This document shows positions 24,621 through 34,963 of a stretch of 64,000 nt of DNA, in pieces (position 1 is the stretch's first letter; every line of letters begins with the position of its first letter). The stretch is from Gnetum montanum (lineage: Eukaryota > Streptophyta > Gnetopsida > Gnetales > Gnetaceae), in contig MNCI01015530.1 of the NCBI GenBank assembly GCA_015680685.1, positions 673,506 to 737,505 of the forward strand, given 5' to 3'. The notes beneath the pieces were generated by a model. That model saw only the letters and a program-made list of their open reading frames with translations, did no database searches and was not told where the DNA came from. A program made the position numbers and the translations under genes.

Positions 24621-27190
24621 AACTAGAGGACTCCCAGGATCAGCTAATTTTCTAGGTAGGTTACTAGCTTGAATCCAATTGGAAATAGCATGTGTTAGAA
24701 TTATAGTATGGAGTTGAGAAGGATTTTGGTTTAAAAGGGACTTGGATAGAGAGGGAAAAAAGGAAGTTGGAGGAGAAGGGTTACCAACAATTGATGTGTC
24801 TGAGGGCTTTGGTGGACTACAAGGTCGAAAGAAGGGTCTTTTCTTTGTTCGTGGTTCTGACCCATTGGATGGGTTAATCGATCATAGGTTAATTGCCCTC
24901 GTAGCATTCCTTTGCTGTGGTTGTGTAGGAAATTCACCCTGCATGGATAGAGAAGCTCGTAATTGTGCAGGAGGTGGAGGAGTTGGTGTAGGGATAGGAG
25001 GTGCATGAGGGTAGTAGGTGGCATCCCTCCTTGGATAGGGTGATTGGTATGCTTCAGGAGGATAGTGGTAAGGTTGATAAGTAGAAACATGACCAGAGGA
25101 GTCCCTTGGAGGTGAAGGTTGTTGAATATAGTAGCTATAGGGATCTGGTTGTTGGTAAGGGTATTGTTGTCTTGGAGGTGGTAATGCCCACAATTATGGT
25201 TGCTACCACTGCTAGTATAATTCATAGGCTTGCAGAAGAGTTCCACTTAGATAGTATTGCTATGGTTGGTGAAACTATCAAGGATTGCCTTGTGGATAAG
25301 GTAGTCTTTTGGGCGTTTGCCTTTGTGCAAGTCATGGATGTAAGGCATACACCCCAGATTCCTACAAGTGTGATACAATTGGACAACATCCCTTAGGATG
25401 TTCATACTAGCAAACATCACATCCACCATCATCATCTAAATTGCTATCCATAGCCATCTCTATTGCAGCCATTTTAACTTTACCCTTAGATATGGTACAT
25501 TCAACTTCCTTACATCTCCAATGCTCTCGCTCACTGCTTTGCTCCTTAGACTCTTCAGCAATTTTCAAAATAACTTAAAACCTATTGTCCATGGAGTTCC
25601 ATAACCTTGACCATGATTTTTTATTGTAATTTTTGGAATGGCAAGATTTTCTAATTCACCACCTCATCTCTGGAAAATTCATCCTCACTATCACAAAATT
25701 GAACCCCCTTTTCCGAATAGAAGGTCCCTTGTTTATTCTTTTGCACTTTCACATTTTCTTAGTTATCCCTCCTCCTTGGCTACCTACTCAATTAATTATT
25801 GAATTCAATGGGCACTTAACTCTATCAATCTCCCTTAGGCATAAACACCAAGGTTTTTCTTGGTTTCAGACCACAACTCGTCTATGATATGGTGAAGTTG
25901 ATCAAGCTAAGAGTATCCATAGCTAGGACACCTATGCAACAGAGAGTAGTATCAGCCAATAGTAGCATCTAAGGGGTCATGATTCCCTTATTTCCACCCT
26001 TGAATTTGTTTCCTTAAATTGGATACTCAAGAGTACGTTTGATATTTGTCATTAAATAATTCCAACATTGTACTCCACCACATGATTGATTCTAGTTCCA
26101 AGGATTGATACCAATTTTCTACTTCCTTTATGAGTGTCCTTGGAAATAATTTCAACTTTTTCTATTTGTTCTCAATATTCTATAAGGCACATGCATCTTG
26201 GAAGGCCTAGAGATGATTTTGTAGATCAACATCATATCCTCCCTCGAATTAAGGGATGTTGTTCATATCTAACCTCTTTATTCTACTATCCTTCACATGC
26301 TTTGTTGGAGTCCTCACAACCTCTACAATATTCAACATGCCCCAAGTAGAAAGTAGAGGTTCATCAAGGCCATGATGGTGATGCCTACGATGTTCTCTAC
26401 TAGCCCTTCTTTCTTGATGATGGGCCTCTCTGGATTGTCCATGTCTTCGGTCACGATTGTCTTGATGGTCCCTTCTATTATTTTGGTCCCATCAGTTACC
26501 TCCATCATGATTATTCCTTCTATGGCTACAATCTAAACTAGATGAAGATGATGATGATGATGATGAAGGGGAAGAAGAAGGGGAACTTGCTTCACACCGA
26601 CACCTATCATCCTTCATTTGATGCTTGCGATCACGATCACAATCATGATATCCTTTTTCCCCCTTTTCTTGACTTGCTTTCACAGATCCATTTTTGTCAT
26701 TGGATCCATTTTGACCAAAACCTGGATTATGGATTGTGGATTGTACATTCTAGTTGAGGGCTCCTTGAACAAAGTCAAAGAATGGAGAATCACTAAAGAA
26801 GTTGTCACCTTCATCAATTGGGCCAAGTGGAGGTGAAAATATATTTGAACCCTTACTTTTCACAAGCTCATGCTGGTGCTCTAGTTGATGATCCCTTAAT
26901 CTTTGTGCTTTAGTGGGATGATAATCCCTTGAGTTAGGATCTCGCATCTTGTATTCTCCATGGAGATGTTGAAGCTTGTGTCGTGCAAGCATTAGCTAGA
27001 GCATTACTGGAATAGATTGGTCAGGTGGAAACACAATGTTGCCTTTCATATCACACCACTACATCAGTTCATCTTGATGTAAGATGAAGGTAAAGTTTGG
27101 TACATACTCATCAGGATGAGCATACACCCAGTATTGTTGAGGCACTTGAACTACCCTAGGCAGAGATGGGCTCTTGTGAGAAAAAGACAT
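24620..27190 (-). pseudogene. Element B gag
   Basis: It starts at the ATG at 27190 (MSFSHKSPSLPR) just inside the leader. Order: an N-terminal region, a Ser-rich tract made of GAT/GAA triplets (26540-26570), a His/Arg-rich region, and a capsid block (DMNNIPQFEGGYDVDLQNHLQAFQDA, near 26240) homologous to element A. A long Pro/Tyr/Gln-rich tail (25240-24750) leads into protease. Interrupted by stops and frameshifts. Confidence 0.75.
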
Positions 27191-27325
27191 TTTATGTTAA
27201 CAAATAGTGTGCAGTTGAGATTTAATTTAATGATAATAAATTTTTTTGTAGGATTTGACTCTTAGGATTTTAACAATGAGGTTACTAGGTTTCACTAAGC
27301 TTAGATAGCACATGAAGAATTACAG

Positions 27326-27343
27326 TCCTTGGCAACGATGCCA
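27326..27343 (-). other. Element B primer-binding site, tRNA-Asp type
   Basis: Minus strand TGGCATCGTTGCCAAGGA, one base from the 5' LTR. It resembles the plant gypsy PBS TGGCGCCGTTGCCGGGGA, with G-to-A changes at four places that fit deamination. Confidence 0.8.
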
Positions 27344-27344
27344 A

Positions 27345-28231
27345 TGATGAGCAACAAGGTACCCCTACACCCAACCATACGAATCATAAGCGTTCACGTG
27401 CAATCTAGTTGAATTCCATAATCTATAATTACTAAGTACACTAGAGCTAAATAATGTGTGCATGTTGTTCATTCATTGTCTTCCTAGTCTCACTTGTGGA
27501 ATGCAATTGTATGGTTAAGTGTGACTAAGGCATAAGATTTTTATTATTTTGTGTTTTTATAGAATTACTCACCTAGAACAAGAATAAAAGTAAGAGTGAT
27601 TAAAAGTAAGAGTGATTAATTGCTAAGTAAACTATAGTCTAATCTAGCCTAACATAAGTAACTATTCCCACTTCTCAGACACATCTTAAACGTTGTGCAA
27701 ACACTATCAGGCTGTCAAACGCTAGTCATTTCTAAGCTACCAAGTGTCACACGTATGCTCAAAGGGATCTTGCTTGTGTAATTTAACAATTTTCTTGATT
27801 GATCAAAATCAATTACTGCATAAATAACATTAAGGTAAATTTCATGAAATAACAATATGTAAATGCATAAGAAAGAAAATTTCAAGTGCTACAAGGAATG
27901 AATCAAAGAGTTCATCTTTATTGCCAATGCAATGGTGTGCTTAGGTACATCAATGCTTGAATAAAGATTCATTCACACTTAGATTTCCTGATGTAGGCTC
28001 TTGAAAAATATTCTAACTCTCAAATAAACAAACTGTAAGAGTTTCGCTACTTAAATGCCAAAAACTTACTCCCAATTATGCATCTAGGCACTGTATTTAT
28101 AGACCCGAGAGTAACCCTGCGATATCGAATGTACGATATTGCATCTTGGGTCGTGATATTGTGTACCCGATATTATGTACCCAATATCATGGCCACCCCA
28201 ACATTGGAGCATTGAAAAACATGATTTATCA
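27345..28231 (-). repeat. Element B 5' LTR (right)
   Basis: 887 bp, TGATGAG...TTTATCA, homologous to 18169-19025. A minus-strand TATA lies at 28093-28102. It contains a short tandem duplication (taaaagtaagagtgat, twice, near 27585-27620) and a repeated 'gtacccgatatt/gtacccaatatc' that the left LTR lacks. Confidence 0.95.
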
Positions 28232-28236
28232 CTTAC
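28232..28236 (+). repeat. Target duplication of element B, right (CTTAC)
   Basis: Directly follows the terminal ATCA; identical to 18164-18168. Confidence 0.9.
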
Positions 28237-28459
28237 CCTCAAGGTAACTGCCAATAGACCATCCAACTAGCCTACTACCCTAGTGGAGCTTATTTGCAAT
28301 CATAGGAGTAGTACCATTAGTAGTTGCAACAACCACAATCATGCACGATGCCATCACCATGATAGCAATACCCATATTGGCAACTAGACCCTTATGGATA
28401 CTATGCCCAGTGTCTAATATCTTTGGGCAATACAACAATTCAAACTCCTCAATACTATC
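28237..28459 (+). pseudogene. Element A gag, part 2 (Pro/Tyr/Gln-rich tail)
   Basis: Translates as PQGN...AYYPSG...QYPYWQLDPYGYY, aligned with element B gag PQGN...QYPYQQPDPYSYY. It is a 223-bp island of A between B and C. It ends in IQTPQYY, which continues as PLEYHG at 47116 once element C is removed. Confidence 0.8.
28455..28459 (+). repeat. Target duplication of element C, left (CTATC)
   Basis: CTATC just before the 5' LTR; repeated at 47116-47120. Confidence 0.85.
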
Positions 28460-29994
28460 TAAAACACCACTAATTTCTACCTAACACTATGAAACGAGAA
28501 TAACTCAGAGCCTTTTTAGCTTTTGGGAGGAAAAAATTTGACTAAAGCATGGAACTCACATTAGGCTTATCAAGCCAGGCTTGCGCACACTGGGCTTGTC
28601 AAGTCGAGCTTACCCTTAGCTTTAGCAACTCCAACAACAGATAGTCCAATCTGAGGGTGCAAGCCATCTTCATAGGGCCACTGCTGTTCACTTCAAGTTT
28701 CAGCATTCGGGAGTTCAGATTTGGGGCCAAATTCCATAAATTTTCTTAGTCATGCTAAGGTCATGCTGGGGTCATGTTCAGCTCATGCTAATAGTGTGAG
28801 CCTAGCGTGAGCTACCAAGAGTGGCTCAAATTGAGGCACAACCAAGCTCAGTTTTCAACATGCAATTCACTCTCAGGATCAACCATAATCAAGCAGTTGT
28901 TGCACTCAAAGAATAGGCTTCAAAGATCAAAAATTGATGTCAAATGTATCATTTTCATCTTACTCATGCCCAAGTCATGCTCAGGTCACGTTGGCAGCGT
29001 AAGTCTAGCGTGAGTACTAATCACGCCCAGTCAAAAGCATGCCAAACACACATTGAGGACATGCCAAGACAAAATAAACTCACGCTGGAAGCTTTTGTGA
29101 AACAAAAATGCCTCAAATAGCCACAAAACCACTCACATCAGCACCCTGCAGTAGTCAATCCATGGATTGAGAAGTTCCAAGTGAACCGGAGTCAATTTCT
29201 CTTGTTGTACACTATCATTTTTATTGTAAATTTTCACCATTTGTGAGCTTGTCAAGATCTTCCGCTCCAAATTGTATCTGCTTCTATGGGCATAAGCTAG
29301 CTTGCATAAGCCAATACATGTTGTAAGATATAGTGCATCCAGTCAAGAATGTAGCCTACCTACACATGTCTAATTCACACGTAACTATCCATCAAACATC
29401 TATCACATGATCTGTTTCTGTCTCATCTCACAACCGTTGATCGCATCCATGAATTCTGCACCCAAGCCTAGCAAAACCTTATAAATACCTCATCCATTCA
29501 CATAAACGGGGCTGGCAATTTTGGAGGTTGATGGCTTTGGGAGCATTAACTAGCAACTTTAGATGCTCAGGCGCATGTGACTCCTAGCATCCAAGCACCT
29601 GTAAGTACATCACTTTGGGGCTTAGCACTTGACTTGCCATCCACACACTCAATTGTGCTTTGACCGGTGGACATCCTTGTTAAGCAATACAATATAGTTC
29701 ATTATTTCCTTCCATTACATTATTTGCACTATTTTTGATCTATTTTACACTTTTGTATATGCTTTGTTTACATTTTGTACGTCACCAGTTACGATAACCC
29801 CAGTGCAAGCCATAGCTTACGCTCTGGGAAGTCCTTGGTTGATTTGCATGTAGAACATCCAAAGAACTCTACCTTCATTTCTTTTTTTTTCCAGCTTTCC
29901 CTCACATGAAGGCAGAGTCAGATGTGTCTCTCTGGTAATCTTTCAGCATTTTTTTTTCCTTTCCAGCCTCACGCCGATGATTTTGGTCAGCATA
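28460..29994 (+). repeat. Element C 5' LTR
   Basis: 1535 bp. It starts TAAAACACC (TGAAACACC in the 3' copy) and ends GGTCAGCATA (GGTCAGCACA in the 3' copy). TATAAATA lies near 29480. The U3 contains repeated 'gtcatgct' words and GGCTTGTCAAG-type motifs. Confidence 0.9.
29480..29487 (+). promoter_or_regulatory. Element C LTR TATA box
   Basis: TATAAATA in the context aaaaccttataaatacctcatccattcac; the 3' LTR has the same at 46603-46610. Confidence 0.7.
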
Positions 29995-30896
29995 GTAAAT
30001 TGGCAGTAGAAGGAGGGCCAACTTGTTTACCATCCTATCAAAACGTTGATCACACTACCTTTTAAACACTGTGAAAAGTAGGTGTCAAACTCAAGCCCAG
30101 CTTGCTCAAGCCCACCCTAGTCTACTCACGCTAAACCTAGTCTACTCATGCTAAATTAATCGGGCATACAACCCTGCAAAACTCTTACGTTACAGCTAGC
30201 ACTTCAAACTCTACAACTGCATCATCAAAACCCAAATAGCGTACACACACTACTTAAAAAAGTCACTTCATAGATAGCCTGCCAAGTAACGTTCCCACCA
30301 CCACCATCGATCGATCATAATGAGCTCCTCTCAGTACTCACAACCTACATCTTACCTGGTACACACCCAGCTTGTCAAGCCAGCTCACTCACACCTAGCT
30401 TGTCAAGCTAGCTCACTCATGCCTGGCTTGTCAAGCCAGCTCAATCACGCTTGGCTTGTCAAGCCAGATCACTCACACCTAGCTTGTTAAACTCGCTCCC
30501 TCATGCCTAGCTTGTCAAGCCTAGTTTACTCATGCCCCTATGGAATCTTCCTAGATCAACACAGCGATACTATAGATCTCTGACTTTGGGGCCGGGACAT
30601 CAAACCCTATGACTACGACAAAACCCATAATTTTCATTGAAGAGATAAATCCTCAAGGTTCAATTCACCAGTCAGTTAGGTGATAGAGCAAGGATCCTAC
30701 TTACACAATCCTCACACTAGAACAATATAACCTCATTTGTGTGAAGATTCAAGCCAACTTGCCTATCAACCGCATAGAAAGAGAAGTAAAGCTAAACTAT
30801 GAGCTCATTTACAAGGGAGGTCATGAGTTCACTTCCTCAGTACCTCCCATGATCCCCATTTTTGAGCCCCATCATTGACTCATATCTCAACTTCTC
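29995..30896 (+). other. Element C leader (5' untranslated)
   Basis: Follows the 5' LTR. 'ttggcagtagaaggagggcc' at about 30000-30019 sits at the expected place for a primer-binding site and begins with TGG, but I could not assign its tRNA. No coding domain was found before gag. It contains the six-unit 28-bp array at 30371-30538. Confidence 0.5.
30371..30538 (+). repeat. 28-bp tandem array, six units, palindrome-rich
   Basis: Unit like cttgtcaagccagctcactcacacctag, six tandem copies with a few changes each. Each unit plus the preceding 'gg/ag' forms GGCTTGTCAAGCC, which is nearly self-complementary. The same word occurs in both LTRs of element C. Confidence 0.85.
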
Positions 30897-33320
30897 ATGG
30901 CAAGGAATCAAACCTTACAGCCACCTCTGATAGAGCCTCAGCCGAGATGAGGAAGACGACTTTACAACCCAATCTGAGCATGGGGATTCATACCATACCG
31001 TCAGTCCTCATGCCCATACTAACCCATCATTCCAACCTTTCCTGGAAGAAATCATACTTTCTCCTTTATCCAAAAATACTAGAGCACCGATTTCTCTATA
31101 GGAAGTACCCATCTCCATTCCCACCTTCTCCATGCCCAACATTCAATTTGATATGTCCATCTCCATCATACCTCCAGTCACAGCGTTACCCTCTCCTTCG
31201 CAAGTATAGTCCCAACAATTCCCTCCTCAAACTAAGGTAGGATCAATCTTCTGACCTCAAGTAATTGGAATTCCATCAGTTATACCAGCTTCCATGTCCC
31301 ACCACTACATACCACAAGTACAAACCCATGGAACACCTCTGATTACTTCAGCCCAACATGTTCAGGGTGTCACCTCATAACCTGTGGCTAGGCAGTGGGT
31401 TTCATCATCTGTTCAGCAACACGAACCTACTCACTACAACATACCACACCCTGTAATCCCATCTCTGAATGTGTCTCCACCACAACAACTGACAATCCAA
31501 CAGTCTCCCTTTCCACAGACAATGCAACAATCAAACTACTACCAATCGCAATTTACTCAACCAACTGGTCCACCTACCACCCAAGAGTGGGTAGACACAA
31601 AGAAAATGATGCACTCATTAACTGAGGAGGTAAAGTGCCTTAAAGCTGCAAACACTAAGGAAGTTAAGGTGCTAGACTTCTACCAAGATGACCCAATCAA
31701 CCCTTTAGTTCCACCATTAACCTTACCATCGAGAATCTCATTATCTCAACTAACCAAATATAATGGAGAGGGAGATCCCAACACACAGCTAGTAACATTT
31801 CAACTAGAATGTCTATTGCTTCAGGCCTGGCCTCATGTAATTCTACATGTATTTGCTATGTCCTTGACAGGAAAAGCCTTAGACTAGTACTGAGCTTTAC
31901 CCTGTAACTCCATATCCTCTCTAGAGGATTTGTTACATTAGTTCATTACCCATTTCAAATATAATTACAAGCCTGAAGCCACACTAGATGGTCCAATTCA
32001 AATTAAACAGGCACCGTTAGAGCTAGTACAAAAATTTATCCAAAGGTGGAGTGCAACCCTGAATGAACTTCATGAGCCCATCCCTAAAACATACTTGCTT
32101 ACCATCCTTAAGGCTTCCGTGAATGACTTCATTAAATCAAAACTTTATTATTTGAGTGCCTGTACTTTGAGTCAAGCATTCGCACAAATTAAGAACATAG
32201 AAGAGATGGAGCAAGCAAGTAATGACCCAGGTTACTTAGCCTTTAGGAGCCAACATATGAGGAAGGATATGGATAAATCCAAAATGACGGTAGCAGCGAT
32301 GGCGAAGACAATCCAACCTAACAATTTAGGATAGAAAAGAAAACAACCCACTGCTCCAACCAGCCATGAAAGAACCACATCTATGCCTATGCCTGAATCT
32401 TCCTCAACTGAAACCACAAACATGGGTCACACTCGTACATTTGAACAAAATGATCCTACCCAATACACACACTTGTCTATGAAGCCTTCACAATTATTAG
32501 ATCAACTTATAAGGGCCAAGTTAATCAAACACAAACAAATGTCCCCTACAGTGTCCCAAAAACATGATCGATTCTGTGAGTTGGCTAAAAACCCAACTCT
32601 AGCAATAGCCAATGAGCCCCCCATTCCAAGAGGCTTTAGGTTGGATAGGTTTTGCGAATATCACCAACGGTGTGGGCACGGAACTGACTACTTCTTCACC
32701 TTAAAACAAGATATACAGTGCAAGATAGACATGGGTGAAATAGTATTTGACGAGGCAAATTCAGTAAAGCTCCAAAACCAACCAATGAGGGTCTACAAGG
32801 ATCCTCTCAATACTAAGGACACACCATATGTGATTAACACTATCCATGTGGACAATGGACAAGACATCCCTTAAAAACCTTTTGTAATTCATAGGCCTTC
32901 TAAAACTACATCTACCTCAACACCTCCCCAAACCCCTTTTTTCATACGCACACTCCCTACACCACAAAAACCATTCATTGTTCGTGTACCTCCTTCTATT
33001 GTAGTAGCAACCACACCTTCAGAAACCTAACCCACTTCCTTTGTGATCCGGGTGCCAAAGCACCCTGACATGCAACCCCCTAGTGTTCCCCTGCGATCCT
33101 TGCAAGAGCACCTTGTTGATAGGTTGACAAAAGAGCACCTAGAAAAGGAACATCATGAGCACAAATTGGGACCACTGAAGCCCATACCGCTAAATGCTAT
33201 TCCTATGGTTCCATCCACCAATGATCCTAGCACAAGTCATCGAGACAAGGATATCGGCACTCTTAGTGTCCCAAACTCAACATCCCCAATTACTAATACA
33301 AGAATCCCTCCATGAGAGAT
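30897..33320 (+). pseudogene. Element C gag (Tat type)
   Basis: Likely start MARNQTLQPPLIEPQ at 30897, then a Pro/Gln-rich region. The capsid block is near 31750-31890 (LTKYNGEGDPNTQLVTF...MSLTGKALD). It continues through LEDLLHxFITHFKYNY and QKFIQRWSATLNEL. A motif near 32640-32715 (RLDRFCEYHQRCGHGTDYFFTLKQDIQ) corresponds to the C-x2-H-x3-GH-T-x2-C-x2-LK signature of Tat gags, with the second Cys changed to Phe. From 31384 to 33756 the frame is constant and broken only by substitution-type stops. Confidence 0.8.
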
Positions 33321-33324
33321 ATGA

Positions 33325-34330
33325 ATGCTGGGTCAAATGGACCAAGTCTCCATAGACAAGAGCATCCCAAGTGGTAAGGGTCTAGCGAGTGCATTGACCC
33401 AAGTCACACAGGCTTTGAAACAAAAGAACACCTCCTTAAGCCTGTACGATCTAGTAATAACCTCACTAGTACATTGGGAAGCTCTTGTGCATATGTTGAC
33501 TTTGATTCCTGTTAGTGAGGACCTTCCCCCAGATGAGCTGTCCATTTATGCAGTACTAACCCCACAACCTCAAGAATTGAAGCCCACATCTCTAGAATTT
33601 TGTGCCAATGATATTAAGCAAGATGAGAAAACTAGAGAGGTCACTACAGCTCCTATGTTCATAACAATACAAGTCAATCACTTCAAGATTCGTAGGGTGC
33701 ATGTCGATGACGGTGTAGCAACAAACAAATACCCTTTCCTGTCATCAAAAAACTAGATCTTACAGATCAAATACGGCTCACAACAACTTCCTTCTAAAAA
33801 TCCTTCAGTGGTTCCCATGTCATGGTAAAAGGCATAGTTACCTTGGATTTCGTAGCAGGGGACCAGTTCCCCACATCAGATGAATTCATAGTGGTTGATG
33901 AAATGTCAGGGTTCAATCTGATTCTAGGATGACCTTGGTTAGCTCAACTTAGAGTTGTATCCTCACCAATCCATCAAGAAATCCACCTACCTTATGAGGG
34001 CGGTGAAATCATCATACACGAGGATATGACAACATCACTCACTTCCTCACACTCAGGAATGGATCAAGGGTAAGAGGTTGATTTCTCTTATCCTAAACAA
34101 GAAACCATGAGTGCACTTCAAGACATGAACCAATCGTTAACCCATGATCCTACTAGAACTAAGGAAGCATTGAACATCATAGACATAGGAGCCATTCCTG
34201 CTGACATCTCTTGGTCGAAGCTACCTTTTGACATCTCCAATGAAGGGGAAGGGGAGTATAAGATTGTACCTACATGCCCCACCCCTCACGTCAAACTACG
34301 AAGAATAAAAAAACAACTCAATAACTAGGA
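33325..34330 (+). pseudogene. Element C protease
   Basis: FITIQVNHFKIRRVHVDDG near 33660-33715 matches the Tat protease entry V-N-x-x-x-V-x-R-V-L-V-D-x-G, with D-D-G in place of D-T/S-G. After a frameshift near 33760-33830 it continues with GIVTLDFVAGDQFPTSDEF, VVDEMSGFNLILGxPWLAQ and SSPIHQEIHLPY. These are the conserved C-terminal parts (LILGRPWL...SS-HQ-KxP). The frame then runs on to 34328. Downstream comes the repeat array and the antisense module, not RT. Confidence 0.8.
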
Positions 34331-34334
34331 CAAA

Positions 34335-34600
34335 CTATCAAGCGTCCAGAATGATGTTAAACTATCAACCATCCAGTACAACGTTAAACTACTAGTGAAC
34401 ATCCGTAATGACGTTAAACTAGCCACGGTCAAAAATGGTCGGTTCCTTTTAAGTTTCCTAAAAGTATTATCTCTTTCAGCCCACTATGGCCTAAAAATAA
34501 TAATCCCTCTTTCTTTGTTCAACATAGATGCAATGGTCCACCATGACTCTAAACTAATGTGCACAACCCAAAATGGCCTTAAACTAGAGCTCAGTATGTT
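34335..34600 (+). repeat. TAAACTA-type tandem array, copy I
   Basis: Units of about 31-33 bp built on 'atgacgttaaacta', 'aatgatgttaaacta' and 'catgactctaaacta'. The same family occurs at 40390-40490 and 44075-44425. It marks the left edge of the antisense module. Confidence 0.65.
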
Positions 34601-34805
34601 GCAAGTTTACAAACTCTTGTTACATTATGTCTAATTTTCATTATGTCAAACTCTTGCAATTTCAATTCATGCATTCTCGTTACTTTTCTTTTTACAAATA
34701 TTTGCCTTACATTTTGTTCTACATTTTGGAATCTCATTTTACATTCAGCTACACGCATATGTTCACAATATACCTGAGAAAATAAGAAAAACAAAAAAAA
34801 AAGAA

Positions 34806-34823
34806 ATATATATATATATATAA
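34806..34823. repeat. (AT)n microsatellite
   Basis: Perfect AT dinucleotide run after an A-rich stretch. A similar A-rich/(AT)n pair lies at 40240-40282, on the other side of the antisense module. Confidence 0.8.
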
Positions 34824-34963
34824 TATTGAATGTCAACATGGCAATAGAATGTCAACACATTATGCCACGATTAAATCCATATCATTACATCTATCCTCAT
34901 ACATTTCCATTAGACATAAAAAATCCAAAACATTTGGTAGCTAAAGCTGGACTAACAGTTAGC

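Larger units (their letters stand above)
18169..28231 (-). mobile_element. Element B: complete Ty3/gypsy retrotransposon
   Basis: Two LTRs (18169-19025 and 27345-28231), both TGATGAG...TTTATCA, flanked by a 5-bp duplication. The internal region reads gag, protease, RT, RNase H and integrase on the minus strand. The primer-binding site and polypurine tract are in the right places. It sits inside the gag of element A, which belongs to the same family. Joining the flanks gives A the peptide PKGLPYPQGN, matching B's own PKRLPYPQGN. Confidence 0.95.

Noticed and set aside
26492-26757. Poly-Ser and poly-Met ORFs
   Set aside because: Both come from one GAT/GAA triplet repeat read in different frames; only the minus-strand Ser tract lies in gag.
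30371-30538. CRISPR-like array
   Set aside because: The units are directly adjacent and near-identical without unique spacers, inside a plant retrotransposon leader.
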